DNA of 64,000 nt from Flaccisagitta enflata (GCA_965153355.1 OZ231126.1:43648001-43712000); one strand, 5' to 3'. Shown: positions 1 through 11,860, numbered from the stretch's first letter. The notes: a model not told the origin generated them from the letters alone. A program made the numbers and translations.

Positions 1-1985
1 AGATAAAGATTGAACTAAGAACTACTCTGGATAATTGAAGTTATCTGAGGAGTATAAGTGACTGAGTCTATGTGAATATTCATCCATATATGTTGTGTCA
101 ATTAATATTCCCATGGACTCATTGAGTGTGACTACCTTCAGAATACAGAATGATAGATGAAGATTGTACTAAGAACTACTCTGGATAACTGAAGTGATCT
201 GAGGAGTATAAGTGACTGAGTCTATGTGAATATTCATCCATATATGTTGTGTCAATTAATATTCCCATTGACTCATAGTGTGTGACTACCTTCAGAATAC
301 AGAATGATAGATGAAGATTGAACTAAGAACTACTCTGGATAACTGAAGTGATCTGAGGAGTATAAGTGACTGAGTCTATGTGAATATTCATCCATATATG
401 TTGTGTCAATTAATATTCCCATTGACTCAAAGTGTGTGACTACCTCCAGAATACAGAATGATAGATAAAGATTGAACTAAGAACTTCTCTGGATAATTGA
501 AGTAATCTGAGGAGTATAAGTGACTGAGTCTATGTGAATATTCATCCATATATGTTGTGTCAATTAATATTCCCATTGACTCATAGAGTGTGACTACCTT
601 CAGAATACAGAATGATAGATGAAGATTGAACTAAGAACTACTCTGGATAACTGAAATGATCTGAGGAGTATAAGTGACTCAGTCTATGTGAATATTCATC
701 CATATATGTTGTGTCAATTAATATTCCCATTGACTCATTGAGTGTGACTACCTTCAGCATACAGAATGATAGATAAAAATTGAACTAAGAATTACTCTGG
801 ATAATTGAAGTAATCTGAGGAGTATAAGTTACTGAGTCTATGTGAATATTCATCCATATACGTTGTGTCAATTAATATTCCCATTGACTCATAGAGTGTG
901 ACTACCTTCAGAATGCAGAATGATAGATGAAGATTGAACTAAGAACTACTCTGGATAACTGAAGTGATCTGAGGAGTATAAGTGACTGAGTCTATGTGAA
1001 TATTCATCCATATATGTTGTGTCAATTAATATTCCCATTGACTCATTGAGTGTGACTACCTTCAGAATACAGAATGATTAGATGAAGATTGAACTAAGAA
1101 TTAATCTGGATAATTGAAGTAATCTGAGGAGTATAAGTGACTGAGTCTATGTGAATATTCATCCATATATGTTGTGTCAATTAATATTCCCATTGACTCA
1201 TTGAGTGTGACTACCTTCAGAATACAGAATGATAGATAAAGATTGAACTAAGAACTAATCTGGATAATTGAAGTAATCTGAGGAGTATAAGTGACTGAGT
1301 CTATGTGAATATTCATCCATATATGTTGTGTCAATTAATATTCCCATTGACTCATTGAGTGTGACTACCTTCAGAATACAGAATGATAGATGAAGATTGA
1401 ACTAAGAACTACTCTGGATAACTGAAGTGATCTGAGGAGTATAAGTGACTGAGTCTATGTGAATATTCATCCATATATGTTGTGTCAATCAATATTCCCA
1501 TTGACTCATAGTGTGTGACTACCTTCAGAATACAGAATGATAGATGAAGATTGAACTAAGAACTACTCTGGATAACTGAAGTGATCTGAGGAGTATAAGT
1601 GACTGAGTCTATGTGAATATTCATCCATATATGTTGTGTAAATTGATATTCCCATTGACTCAAAGTGTGTGACTACCTTCAGAATACAGAATGATAGATG
1701 AAGATTGAACTAAGAACTACTCTGGATAATTGAAGAAATCTGAGGAGTATAAGTGACTGATTCTATGTAAATATTCATCCATCTTTGTTGTGTCAATTAA
1801 TGTTCCCATTGACTCAAAGTGTTTGACTACCTTCAGAATACTGAATGATAGATGAAGATTGAACTAAGAACTACTCTGGATAATTGAAGTAATCTGAGGA
1901 GCATGAATGACTGAGTCTATGTGAATATTCATCCATCTTTGTTGTGTTAATTAATATTCATGTCGACTCAACAAATAAGTCGCTA
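1..1985. repeat. 154-bp tandem satellite array
   Basis: About 13 head-to-tail copies. The segment beginning AGATRAAGATTGAACTAAGA recurs at 1, 155, 309 and onward, giving a period of 154 bp. Copies differ by a few substitutions, and the last two (from about 1700) are more divergent, as expected at an array edge. Each unit contains a TTAATATTCCCATTGACTCA segment that is also recognisable in the spacers of the (CT)n block at 9.7-10.3 kb. No gene is visible. Confidence 0.95.
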
Positions 1986-1989
1986 GGTT

Positions 1990-4190
1990 TCATAATTTGG
2001 TTTTGGTTGGTAGGGTTGAGTTAGTTTGTTAGGGTTAGCATTAGGGTTAGGGTAGCAGTGGTAAGGTAAGGGTAAGTGGGTTTCAGTTGGGTTAGGGTTA
2101 GGGTTGCAGACCTATTAGAGTTAGGGTTAATGGGTTTGGGTTAAGCTTAGTGGGTTTGGCTTAGGGTCAGGGTTGGAGACCTAGTAACCCCAACCCTAAC
2201 TCAAACCCAGTAACCCTAACCCACTAACTCTTACATTTCCACTCTAACCCTAACCTTAATTATAACCTAGAGAGAGAAAGAGGGTTAGATAAGAGCTAGA
2301 GTTATGTTTAGGGTTAGTGGGGTTTGGTAAGAGTTAGTGAGTTAGGGTTAAGGTTAGGGTTGGAGACTTTCTAACCCTAACTATCTTGCCCTAACCCTAA
2401 GCTCAACCCCAACCTTTTTATTCCAACCCTAACCCTATCATCTCTCCTTAAACTCAAACCCTAACCCTAACATGCTAACCCTAACCCACATATCCTAACC
2501 CTAACCTTAAAAATATAACCCTAACCCTATCATCTATCCCTAAAATCAAACCCTAACCCTAAACTGTATGGATGAAGTTGCGGGGTATGGGTTAGGGTTA
2601 GATCTAATTTTTGAGGTACATAGATCTTACTGAAATGAAGGGTTAGGATCAGGGTTTGACTTCACTTTGGAGGGATGTTAAACTGAAATGAAGGGTTAGG
2701 GTTAGGGTTTGACTTCATATAGTGATACGAAGGGTTATGGTTAGACTTCACTTTGGAGGGACATCTTTCTGAAATGAAGAGTTAGGGTTAGGGTTTGACT
2801 TTACTTTGGAGGGATGTCCAACAGAAATGAAGGGTTAGGGTTATGGTTTGACTTCACTTTGGCGGGATGTCTTACTAAAATGAAAAGGAGGTTTGGGTTA
2901 GGGTTTGACTTCATATAGTGATACAAAGGGTTAGAGTTAGACTTCACTTTGGAGGGACATCTTACTGAAATTAAGGGTTAGGGTTAGGCTTTGACTTCAC
3001 CTACTGAAATGAAGTTAGGGTTAGAGTTTGACTTCACTTTTGAGGTATGTTTTACTGAAATAAATTGAAAGGTAAGGGTTACGGTTTGACTTCACATAGT
3101 GAAAAAAAAGAGTTAGACTTCACTTTTGAGGGACATCTTACTTACTAAAAGAAAAGGTTAGGGTTAGGGTCTTACTTCACTTTGGTGGGATGTCTTACTA
3201 AAATGAAGAGGTTAGGGTTAGGGTTTGACTTCATATAGTGATACGAAGGGTTAGGGTTAGACTTCACTTTGGAGGGACATCTTACTGAAATGAAGGGTTA
3301 AGGTTAGGGTTTGACTTCACTTACTGAAGTGAAGGATTAGAGTGAGACTTTGGAGGGATGTCTTAATAAAATAAAGGGTAAGGGTTAGGGTTAGGGTGCT
3401 AACCCTAACCCACATATCCTAACCCTCACCTTAAAAACATAACCCTAACCCTATCATCTATCCCAAAACTAAAACCCTAACCCTGAACTATATGGGTTAA
3501 GGTTAGACTCAACTTTAGAGAGACATCTTACTGAAATGAAGGGTTAGGGTTAGGGTTTAAACCGAAAGCGTAATAGTGCTATACTTTCTTATAACGCTAA
3601 CCCTAACCCTAACCCACGACGCTCATGAGCGTGTACATGGCGCTCACTTAGTGAAACATTAACCCTAACCCTAACCCTAACCCCCAAACCCTAACCCTAA
3701 CCTTGTTATTCAGCCCTAACCCTAACCCTAACCCTAACCCGAGAAACATAACCCTAACCCTAACCCAAGAAACATAACCCTAACCCTATCAGCTATCCTT
3801 AATCTCAAACCCTAACCCAAACCCTAACCCGTGCAACTGAAGTGCATTCGCGGGAATGGGTTTGAACCGAAAGCGAAATAGTGCTATAGTTTCTTATAAC
3901 GCTAACCCTAACCCTAACCCTAACGCTCATGAGCGTGTACATGCCGCTCACTTAGTGAAACATTAACCCTAACCCTAACCCTAACCCTAACCTCCAAACC
4001 CTAACCCTAACCTCATTATCCAGCCCTAACCCTAACCCTAACCCTAACCCGAGAAACACAACCCTAACCCTAACCCTAACCCTAACCCGAGAAACATAAC
4101 CCTAACCCTAACCCTAACCCTAACCCAAAAATATAACCCTAACCCTAACCCTAACCCTAACCCGTACAACAGAAGTGCATTCGCGGGAAT
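1990..4190. repeat. Degenerate telomere-type (TTAGGG/CCCTAA) subtelomeric array
   Basis: Short runs of GGGTTAGGGTTA alternate with CCTAACCCTAAC runs, so the array changes orientation several times (G-rich at about 1990-2170, C-rich to about 2570, G-rich to about 3390, C-rich to 4170). Between 2580 and 3390 the telomere motif is embedded in a longer unit containing GACTTCACTTTGGAGGGA and TACTGAAATGAAGGG. Orientation switches and interspersed units point to an interstitial or subtelomeric array rather than a functional telomere end. Confidence 0.9.
3557..4190. repeat. Duplicated segment inside the telomere-type array
   Basis: A segment starting GAACCGAAAGCG and containing ATAGTGCTATA, GCTCATGAGCGTGTACATG and CGCTCACTTAGTGAAACATT occurs at about 3557-3780 and again at about 3849-4080. 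GTGCATTCGCGGGAATGGGT occurs at about 3841 and 4176. The duplicated block abuts the recombinase gene, so it may be part of that element's upstream flank. Confidence 0.7.
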
Positions 4191-4494
4191 GGGTTTGGTT
4201 TCATGCTAACGCTTTCTCTCGCCTAAGGCAACAATAGCGAGTTCACCACCGAGGCGGAGAGAAGCAGTCAGTTATCGGTAAGACCCTCGGATGGTCATTT
4301 CACCGATGCCTGCGATCGGCCAATGGCCGAGGTAGTGAGTTTCTTAACCGGCACGCGGGGAAGCGGGTTATTTTCGGTCAAGACTCGCGCATGGTCACCG
4401 AGCCTCTCTTTTCAGCTTCACCCTCATTTGACCGCTCCCGGTCACTACAACCGCGGGTCAATTTTCAACCACCGTTGGCCCGAGGAAGCGGCGG

Positions 4495-4502
4495 TATAAA
4501 AG
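4495..4502 (+). promoter_or_regulatory. TATA box of the tyrosine-recombinase gene
   Basis: TATAAAAG lies 31 nt upstream of the ATG at 4534. If it acts as a normal Pol II TATA box, the transcript would begin about 25-30 nt downstream, leaving almost no 5' leader. Position and match are good; function is inferred. Confidence 0.55.
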
Positions 4503-4533
4503 GCAGTCGGCTGCCGAAGTTTCATTCTTCGCC

Positions 4534-5994
4534 ATGAAACAATTTACCTGTCCGGTCTGCAAACGCCAAGAGCCGTGTACGTATGAAGGCGAGAATAAAA
4601 AGCCCACCATCCATTTGAACGTTCCTTGGCAGGGCCTTCCGTTAACAGTCACAAGCTCCGGCGAACAGTGCTACCCATGCCCGCGCTGCGAACTCGACGA
4701 GAACGGCGAGTCAAAGATCCGAACATGGACCCAAGCCGAGCTTCGAATTCACAAACGCCTGCGGCAACATTTCACCCGCCACCATCACGGCAAATTAGCC
4801 GATTTCTACACGCCCGAGGAGATAGTGAAATTTTATGATGACGCGCGTCGCCTACGATGCGAAGTGATCCACGGCCCCGAGATCGAGCAACGTGAAGAAC
4901 CGCCAACCAATTCATCCAAGGCTGAAAGCCCGGAACCACCACCAAAGCGCGTTTGGAAAATTTCATTGACTCCGTCAACCAACATTACCCTTCCTTCAAA
5001 CTTTGAAGGGTGGCTCGCCGGGGAAGTGAGTAAACTCACCGCTAAAACGTACAGCGGAGTGATCCGAATATTTCTCGAATTTCAACGAGCCAAGGGTGCG
5101 AAAGGCACCTTAGCGGATGTTTGGGACTTTGACGCCGTCAAATTATTCTTGGATGAAAAGAAGAGCCAGGCCAAGCCGTCGACCCTCTTTAATTACTTTT
5201 TCGCTTTGCAATCGGCGCAAAAATTCACGCAGCTTGAAGGGATCGCGGCACCAACAAAGCTCACGACGTTGAAGTTTGACTCTTTGGGAAAGCAACTTTG
5301 CCGGGCGAAGACGGCTCACTACAAGGTCATTGCTGCGGAAAAGCGCAAGAGCGGAATTAGTCTTCATCTCGTGAAAGAGAAGATCCTGGACGATCCCGCT
5401 CCTCGTACTCACTTTGACAAGCTCGTTCGTCAAGCTCAACAAGGGTTTTCGCTGACACCATCGGACTATCGCTGGGCAACGGGTTACGCGGCGTTCAACT
5501 TGCAGGCGAGTAACTTTAAGCGGAACGGGAATCTCGCCAAAATCTCGTACGAAACAGCAATCAAGCGCCTCAAGGCTGCGTTGAGGAAGGGCACCTCTTG
5601 CGAACTTGAGGTAACCGAAGCGACTAAGACAGGCGGAACCGAGGTCTTCTCAGTCATCCATTGTGACTGTATTGAAATCCTGCTTCATTACGGCAAATTC
5701 ATCCGGGCCAAGACAGCGAGCGGCTGACAGGACCCCGCTTTCTTTCTCAACAGCGTCGGGAAAAGGATTGGCAAAATCGCGCCGTTTATCAAGGCCGTGG
5801 CAAAATCGGTCGGCCTACCTTCACTCACCATCAAAGATTTGAGGTCTCAAATTGAGACAGAGGCTGCGTTTCGAGGTGATTTAGTCGACCGGGCAGAAAT
5901 CGCCAGTCATCTCGCTCATACAGAGGCAACGCGGGATCGTCACTACCTCCTCAACGACCACAGGCGCGTAGTCGAAAGGCGGCAAAGGAGCTAA
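4534..5994 (+). pseudogene. Tyrosine recombinase (Crypton/eukaryotic YR type) with one in-frame TGA
   Basis: The 487-codon frame is open from the ATG at 4534 to the TAA at 5992, except for a single TGA at 5725-5727. The part before the TGA is 397 aa and starts with zinc-finger-like cysteines (CPVCKRQEPC near residue 6, CYPCPRC near 47, then several His). The middle resembles the SAM-like DNA-binding region of recombinases. NFKRNGNLAKIS (about residue 330) fits the box-I catalytic Arg. After the TGA the same frame continues with LTIKDLRSQIET (box-II-like Arg), ASHLAHTEATRDRHYLL (HxxHT...Y) and stop, so the catalytic Tyr lies beyond the TGA. An enzyme stopped at residue 397 should be dead. It is GC-rich relative to flanks and sits between telomere-type arrays. 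A sequencing error, a real nonsense mutation or readthrough are all possible. Confidence 0.75.
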
Positions 5995-5996
5995 TT

Positions 5997-6347
5997 ATGC
6001 TCTTAGACCGCGCAGAACCCGATGCTACAATGGACACGGACTCGGACGATGCGCAAGAAGGCGACTCGGATGAAGAAGCCGTAAGAGAATCGATCCCATC
6101 AACACCCACGGAGGATGCGGAGCCTACGGGGGAATCGAACCCTTTAACATCAGCGGAAGAGATCACAGAGCTACAGGAAAGCTCGCAAATAGATCGAAGT
6201 GTCACCGAGGAACCTGCCGAACTACCAACAGATGATTCAAGCTCAACGCCTGAAGAAGAGAACTCTTCCGTCAACATCCGTCACCTTCGAAGCGGGCGGA
6301 CCGTGACCTCGGAAATGAGGCCAAAGCCGAAGAAGAGACGTAGATGA
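5997..6347 (+). CDS. Small acidic protein with basic C-terminal tail, unrecognised
   Basis: 116-aa ORF starting 3 nt after the recombinase stop, in a different frame, with similar GC-rich codon use. Residues 10-95 are dominated by Glu, Asp, Ser, Thr and Pro (TDSDDAQEGDSDEEA near the start), so this part is probably disordered. The C-terminus (RPKPKKRRR) is a plausible nuclear localisation signal. It may be a second protein of the recombinase element, or the 3' part of its coding region after a frame change. No family is recognised. The tight spacing to the recombinase supports it being real, but there is no independent promoter signal. Confidence 0.45.
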   Translation: MLLDRAEPDATMDTDSDDAQEGDSDEEAVRESIPSTPTEDAEPTGESNPLTSAEEITELQESSQIDRSVTEEPAELPTDDSSSTPEEENSSVNIRHLRSGRTVTSEMRPKPKKRRR

Positions 6348-6530
6348 TCGCGGTGTTTTTTCTTTGTAATAGAACATGCCTACGTTTCTCCTATCACTGT
6401 TTATTTGCCCCATTCAGTCTCGGTCAAGGCGGTGGAACGCCGCAGTTTAACGGTCAATTTTTACCATCTTTCGGGTATGGGTCTAGTTAGATAACGAGGG
6501 TATCGGGTTTTCTCGTTAGAGTCGAAAGAT

Positions 6531-7073
6531 GGCCATGCACCACCATATGAGTCTGCCAATCCGTCAATTCCTTTAAGTTTCGCATCGTTATTGATCGTCA
6601 CTACATCCCCGTGCCGGGGGTGGGTAATTTGCGTGCCTGCTGCCTTCCTTGGATGTGGTAGCCGTTTCTCGTGCTCCCTCTCCGAAGTAGAACCCTTATT
6701 CCCCGCTACCCGTTATCACCACGGTAGGCCGGGCTCCTACCGTCGACAGTTGATAAGGCAGACATTTATTAGATCAGCCGCCGGCGCAAGGCCATGCGGT
6801 CAAGTGGAGTTATCCAGAGTTCATCAAACGGGACAGCCGCCACGGCGGAACCGCGGTGCGCCGATTGGTCTTGATGGGATAAAGACATCGCGACCCTTGC
6901 GGGCCCCGATGGCGATGGCATGTATTAGCTCTAGAATTACCACAGTTATCCAAACGCCGCATCCGAGGATGCGGCCGAAGATCTAAGGAACCATAGCTGA
7001 TTTAATGAGCTGTTCGCGGCTTAGCCATTTGGCTGACACTTGCATGGCTTTATCTTTGAGACAAGCATATGAT
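6531..7073 (-). pseudogene. Rearranged, truncated 18S rRNA gene relic
   Basis: Read on the minus strand, 7071 downward matches the conserved 5' part of eukaryotic 18S rRNA: CATATGCTTGTCTCAAAG, GGTAATTCTAGAGCTAATAC and AAGGAAGGCAGCAGGC, to about nucleotide 500 of a normal SSU gene. At about 6581 it jumps to AAACTTAAAGGAATTGACGG, a motif normally about 600 nt further on. It then jumps again to GGTGGTGCATGGCC near 6531-6545. The first about 25 nt of the gene and the whole 3' third are missing. It is therefore a deleted, chimeric copy and cannot make a functional rRNA. Confidence 0.85.
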
Positions 7074-7099
7074 CAGGAACGAGCAGTTGGCTCGCCACT

Positions 7100-8150
7100 A
7101 GAGGGATCCAAAGGGGAAAAGAAAGAAAAACTCGCTAGTCCCAACTAACGTCACCAGGGCGGACAAAGACAGGCTGCGGACGTGCAAACATCGGACAAGG
7201 GGAAAGGCCAACACCAACCCCAGCCCTCTTCAAAGAGGGATACGGTCTTAGCGGACAGAGGGACAGGCAAAGAAAGCAGCGAGTCAGAGAGAGAGAGAGA
7301 GAGAGAGAGCTGGAAGTAGGTAATTTGCGTGCCTGCTGCCTTCCTTGGATGTGGCTGCGGTTTCTCATGCTCCCTCTCGGTCGCAGGGACCGCGTCGCTG
7401 CCCCTCGCAAAAAAAACGGGGCGGGGTCACATCACCATCACCCTGGCCGCCTGGACAAGGGTGCTAGCCGGGACCCAGGAGAAGCGACAGGTCCATCGCG
7501 AGCCGATTTGAGGTGCGGCGACTCCCCGTGCTGCCAGCGAGGAATCGGGTTTTGGGTCTGAGAAAGCTCGTCGCATTGTTTTCATAGCCTCAGCCGTGAG
7601 GCTCGCGTATATGCCTCTCCCGATGGATGGATCGATCCAGGTCGCCCCATCGACGGTCGCTCGTAGTGTCGAGGCTCGGTCCCGTCGCCAACCGATCCCC
7701 GCTGATTTTTCGCCCCTACGGTGCTGGTCGCGTAAGATGGCGGTGCATCGTCGCGGACGGAAGAAGCCCATCGCGCTGCCTCTCCTACCCTCGGTCTCTC
7801 GTAGTGTCGAGGCTCGGTCCCGTCGCCAACCGATCCCCGCTGATTTTTCGCCCCTACGGTGCTGGTTGCGTACGACGGCGGTGCATCGTCGCGGACGGAA
7901 GAAGCCCATCGCGCTGCCTTTCATACCCTCGGCCAGGAAGCCCACTTCACTGCCCCTCCCGGAGAAAGGACGGGGCCGGGTCGTGTCGCCATCACCGGAG
8001 CCGCTTGGACAAGGGTGCTAGCCGGGACCCGCGGGTAGCGGTGAGACCGTCCGATGGTCTCTCTGGGCGGAAGGGAGGTCGCGGCGAATCCACCGGACCC
8101 GCCACACCAGGCGAGCCGAGGCCTCCCCTACCCAGTAAGGGAATTCCACG
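7100..8150. repeat. GC-rich rDNA-associated sequence with internal duplications
   Basis: The sequence lies on the ETS/IGS side of the 18S relic. A 138-bp unit beginning TCGTAGTGTCGAGGCTCGGT is repeated at 7661-7798 and 7799-7930. A second fragment of the 18S 480-500 region (GTGCCTGCTGCCTTCCTTGG) lies at about 7328-7347. The block GACAAGGGTGCTAGCCGGGA occurs at about 7455 and 8008, and (GA)n at about 7289-7310. Long open frames cross this region on both strands, but they follow the duplications and high GC and are not credible genes. Confidence 0.7.
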
Positions 8151-8154
8151 TGAC

Positions 8155-8350
8155 AAGAGGGGCTAGCGGGGTTGAAATCCATTATGAAGCAATTTGGCTT
8201 CTGGGTGATATTGACAGGTCAATTTGACAAAAAGTCCCTTATATATGTATCTCTATACATTATAAAGGCTATATAGAGCAAATCGGCCTGCCTATCTGAC
8301 CAACAAATGAAATCGCTTTAACATGGATTTCAACCCCGCTAGCCCCTCTT
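8155..8350. mobile_element. Foldback (MITE-like) element, 196 bp
   Basis: The 28-bp terminal inverted repeat starts AAGAGGGGCTAGCGGGGTTG at 8155 and recurs as its reverse complement ending at 8350, with an AT-rich unique centre. There is no coding capacity. I see no clear target-site duplication, so the superfamily is unknown. Confidence 0.7.
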
Positions 8351-8392
8351 TTAACCCGGATCAAAAACGGGAACCCTTTATTTTCTATATAA

Positions 8393-9098
8393 ATTAGGGT
8401 TAGGGTTAGGGTTTGACTCACTTTGGAGGTACGTCCTTCTGAAACGAGTAAAAATGGGTTAGGGTTAGGGTTAGGGTTAGACTTCACTTTGGAGGTACAT
8501 GTTGCGGGTTAGGGTTAGGGTTAGGGTTAGGGTTTGACTTCACTTTTGAGGTACGTCCTTCTGAAACGAGTAAAAATGGGTTAGGGTTAGGGTTAGGGTT
8601 AGACTTCACTTTGGAGGTACATGTTGCGGGTTAGGGTTAGGGTTAGGGTTTGACTTCACTTTTGAGGTACGTCCTTCTGAAACGAGTAAAAATGGGTTAG
8701 GGTTAGGGTTAGGGTTAGACTTCACTTTGGAGGTACATGTTGCGGGTTAGGGTTAGGGTTAGGGTTAGACTTCACTTTGGAGGTACATGTTGCGGGTTAG
8801 GGTTAGGGTTAGGGTTAGGGTTAGACTTCACTTTGGAGGTACATGTTGCGGGTTAGGGTTAGGGTTAGGGTTAGGGTTAGACTTCACTTTGGAGGTACAT
8901 GTTGCGGGTTAGGGTTAGGGTTAGGGTTAGGGTTAGACTTCACTTTGGAGGTACATGTTGCGGGTTAGGGTTAGGGTTAGGGTTAGGGTTGGACTTCACT
9001 TTGGAGGTACATGTTGCGGGTTAGGGTTAGGGTTAGGGTTAGGGTTTGTATTCACTTTGGAGATACCTCTTACTGAAAGGAAGGGTTAGGGTTAGGGG
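8393..9098. repeat. Second telomere-type array with interspersed 33-bp motif
   Basis: Runs of 3-5 GGGTTA units alternate with TTAGACTTCACTTTGGAGGT followed by ACATGTTGCGGG. About eight such composite units occur, all in one orientation. Divergence between units is lower than in the array at 1990-4190, suggesting recent unequal exchange. Confidence 0.9.
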
Positions 9099-9239
9099 TG
9101 AAATATTCACATTGATTCAGTGCTCTTTGAATCACTTCAGATTGCCAGGGTAGATCTTAACTTAGATCCTATTCAAACATTCTCTATCTTGTCTCTTGAA
9201 ACATTTTTTGAGTCAATAGGAATATTAATAGACATTAAA

Positions 9240-9394
9240 GGTGTGTCTGCATTAATCAGCTTATTCGGATATTTTATTTGGATAATAATATCCGGATATT
9301 TCATGTAGTAAATCTTGTAAATTCACTATGTAGAATATCCGGATATTGATATCCAGACGAGATATCCAAATAAGATGGTGAATGCAGACGCACC
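9240..9394. mobile_element. Foldback element of about 155 bp
   Basis: The ends GGTGTGTCTGCATT (9240) and AATGCAGACGCACC (ending 9394) are near-perfect inverted repeats. Pairing continues inward through TTATTCGGATAT/ATATCCAAATAA and AATATCCGGATATT. It is an imperfect hairpin with no coding capacity and no clear target-site duplication. Confidence 0.6.
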
Positions 9395-9676
9395 ATCATT
9401 CCGAATAAGATTCCTTCTCTTCACCAACCTGTTACTGAACTGAACCAAACGTTTTTCTCATCCAGAGTAAAAATTTAAGAATTTGATTTTCCAAAAAGAT
9501 GAACATCGAAAAATATATTTTTGTGACTGTGCTAACTCCAAATACGTTTGTCTACCAGAACAAACCAAAACGGACTGTGCATTTAAATTAGGTAAGCCAG
9601 TATCATTTCGTCCATTAATTGTTATTGTCAGAATTGGGGTGATCTTGGAAATGATCATTCGAGATCTCTAATGTAA

Positions 9677-10260
<584 letters not shown>

Positions 10261-10800
10261 TTTTGATTAATATTAATATTCACATCGACCTTTGAGTCAC
10301 TTGGAATATTATCTCTGGTGACAACTGATTTGTGTCAACCAATATGATTCTAACCAGCTTGCCCCATCTTAGTCGAGCAGAATATTCAATACCATAGATT
10401 TTAAATAATGAGTCTCTTGGAATATTTATTTTGTGATATGGTGCATGGTGCATGGGCTGTGGATCTCGCGATCTCTCATGAATGTACCATTTCCTTCACT
10501 TGGTCATCAAAGAAAAGCTGAGTCTATAACGAATTTCCTTCTGAAATGGAATTAATATTCCCATTGGCTTGAAGTGACTCTAAATTGCTGCATAATATTC
10601 CAATCGACCTGAATCGACCCAGAGCGACCCAAAGAGACTCAAAGGCGACTCATCGACTTATTGGATTGCATTGAAAATAATCTTCTCATGGACAATATGC
10701 GCGCTCTCTGGATGAGAGATTCGCAACCTAGATATGATTGATCTCCTGAGCTTCGACCCCGTCCTAAAGCCAGGCCTTCAATCTTTCTTTTCTCTTTTTT
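10261..10800. other. Intergenic sequence, no gene seen
   Basis: AT-rich unique-looking DNA with several short copies of the AATATTC...GACTC motif (for example near 10282 and 10550-10640). No credible ORF, tRNA or inverted-repeat element. Confidence 0.5.
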
Positions 10801-10916
10801 TAGGTGCGACAAAGCACCTCTATAACTGGCTCTGTCCGTCGGTTGGTCGGTTGGTTGGGTAACGCATTCGTTCGACGATCCACACGTCGCACCTTATTGG
10901 CCTACTTGGCCTTGTT
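10801..10916 (+). mobile_element. Hairpin/GTCC-family repeat, copy 1
   Basis: Left hairpin AGGTGC-GACAAA-GCACCT (10802-10819) is followed by TATAACTGGCTCTGTCCGTC and a GGTCGGTT tract. Near the right end GTCGCACCT (10886-10894) is the reverse complement of the left arm AGGTGCGAC, then TATTGGCC...TTGGCCTTGTT. It is one of the most compact complete copies of the family. Confidence 0.75.
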
Positions 10917-11084
10917 CGTTTCCCTCTCCATTTCATTTGGGATTTTTTTTCGTGAGATCCTCACGTGAAGTCGAAATGTGAAACTGGATCTTGATTTTTT
11001 TTTTCGGGGGGGGGAGGGGGGAAAGAGAGAAGAAAGGAAAATTGGGCAGCCGCCACGAAAATTCAACTTGATGAGTTATGTAAA

Positions 11085-11241
11085 TTCCATCGCGGGTGGG
11101 TAGGGGTGGGGATAGAAAAGGGTAACCAAGCATTTGGGCAGGAGCAAAAATGCAAAAAAAGCCGAAATCGCCGAAAAAAAGCGAAGTGTTAACCGACGGG
11201 CCGACCGACATAGCGGATTGTAGAGTCGCGTGCACGCGACT
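11085..11241 (-). mobile_element. Hairpin/GTCC-family repeat, copy 2
   Basis: On the minus strand it begins with the perfect hairpin AGTCGCGTG/CACGCGACT (11224-11241), then CTACAATCCGCTATGTCGGT and a short GTCGG tract. The internal CTCCTGCCCAAATG motif is shared with copies at 11.4 and 30.4 kb. The right end is degraded. Confidence 0.65.
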
Positions 11242-11368
11242 AAAAATGATAGGTGTCAGATTTTATCACTATGAACAATGACATACTGCACTAATTGAGG
11301 AATTTGGCATGCTTTGTGAATCCTTGTTTTGAGGTAACTCACAACCATTCAGTAGGATTTTTCTTGTA

Positions 11369-11549
11369 AGTCGCGTGCTACGCGACTCTACACCCCGCTT
11401 TGTCTGTCGGTCGGTCGGTCGGTTGGTTGGTTGGTTGGTCCCCTTTTTACTTTTTCGGCGTTTTTGAGCTTTTTGAGCCTACTGCTCCTGCCCAAATGTT
11501 CCGGTGACCTTCTCCTCCAGCACTGCCCCTGTGTATCCGGCCTTGTTTT
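11369..11549 (+). mobile_element. Hairpin/GTCC-family repeat, copy 3
   Basis: Left hairpin AGTCGCGTGCTACGCGACT, then CTACACCCCGCTTTGTCTGT and a (GGTC/GGTT)n tract. The right terminus is GTGTATCCGGCCTTGTT. Copies 2 and 3 face each other about 130 bp apart. Confidence 0.7.
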
Positions 11550-11724
11550 AAGGAAATTTACGGTGTCGATGACCTATCAGTACAAATGGCCTTTCTCCAT
11601 CTTGGCAAAAAAAGCAGATGAAAAATCCTCGATTAAAATTTGTCAGACAAGACTGACACCCATTCGGTTTTTACGACTGCCCCTTAATTATCTCTGCCGG
11701 TGAGATCGGACTTTTTTTCTGAGT

Positions 11725-11860
11725 GGCGGACAGGCAACTATATAGTAGGCTGCGTCCTTCCGTTGGTCCGTCCTTTGAACCGTCGCGTCTGTCTGTCCGC
11801 CCATGATGCTTGAGTTGAAAGATGTGAAATCGCGCATTTTCGCCCCCGCCATCTATTCCA
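11725..11860 (+). mobile_element. Degraded hairpin/GTCC-family repeat
   Basis: It contains CTGCGTCCTTCCGTTGGTCC, a CTGTCTGTCC tract, then TTGAAAGATGTGAAATCGCG and TTTCGCCCCCGCC, matching the interior of copies at 14.1 and 40.0 kb. Both termini are eroded. Confidence 0.45.

Noticed and set aside
1-1985. CRISPR-like array
   Set aside because: Repeats are 154 bp with no unique spacers; it is an ordinary eukaryotic satellite.
5725-5727. TGA as a programmed selenocysteine or readthrough codon
   Set aside because: No recognisable SECIS-like hairpin noticed downstream and recombinases are not known selenoproteins; a nonsense change or sequencing error is simpler.
7427-8166. Long overlapping ORFs of 140-180 aa
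   Set aside because: Frames follow the 138-bp rDNA-associated duplication and high GC; equally open on both strands, no domain.
11431-11703. 90-aa ORF on the plus strand
   Set aside because: It starts inside a hairpin/GTCC-family repeat and has no recognisable feature; likely chance.
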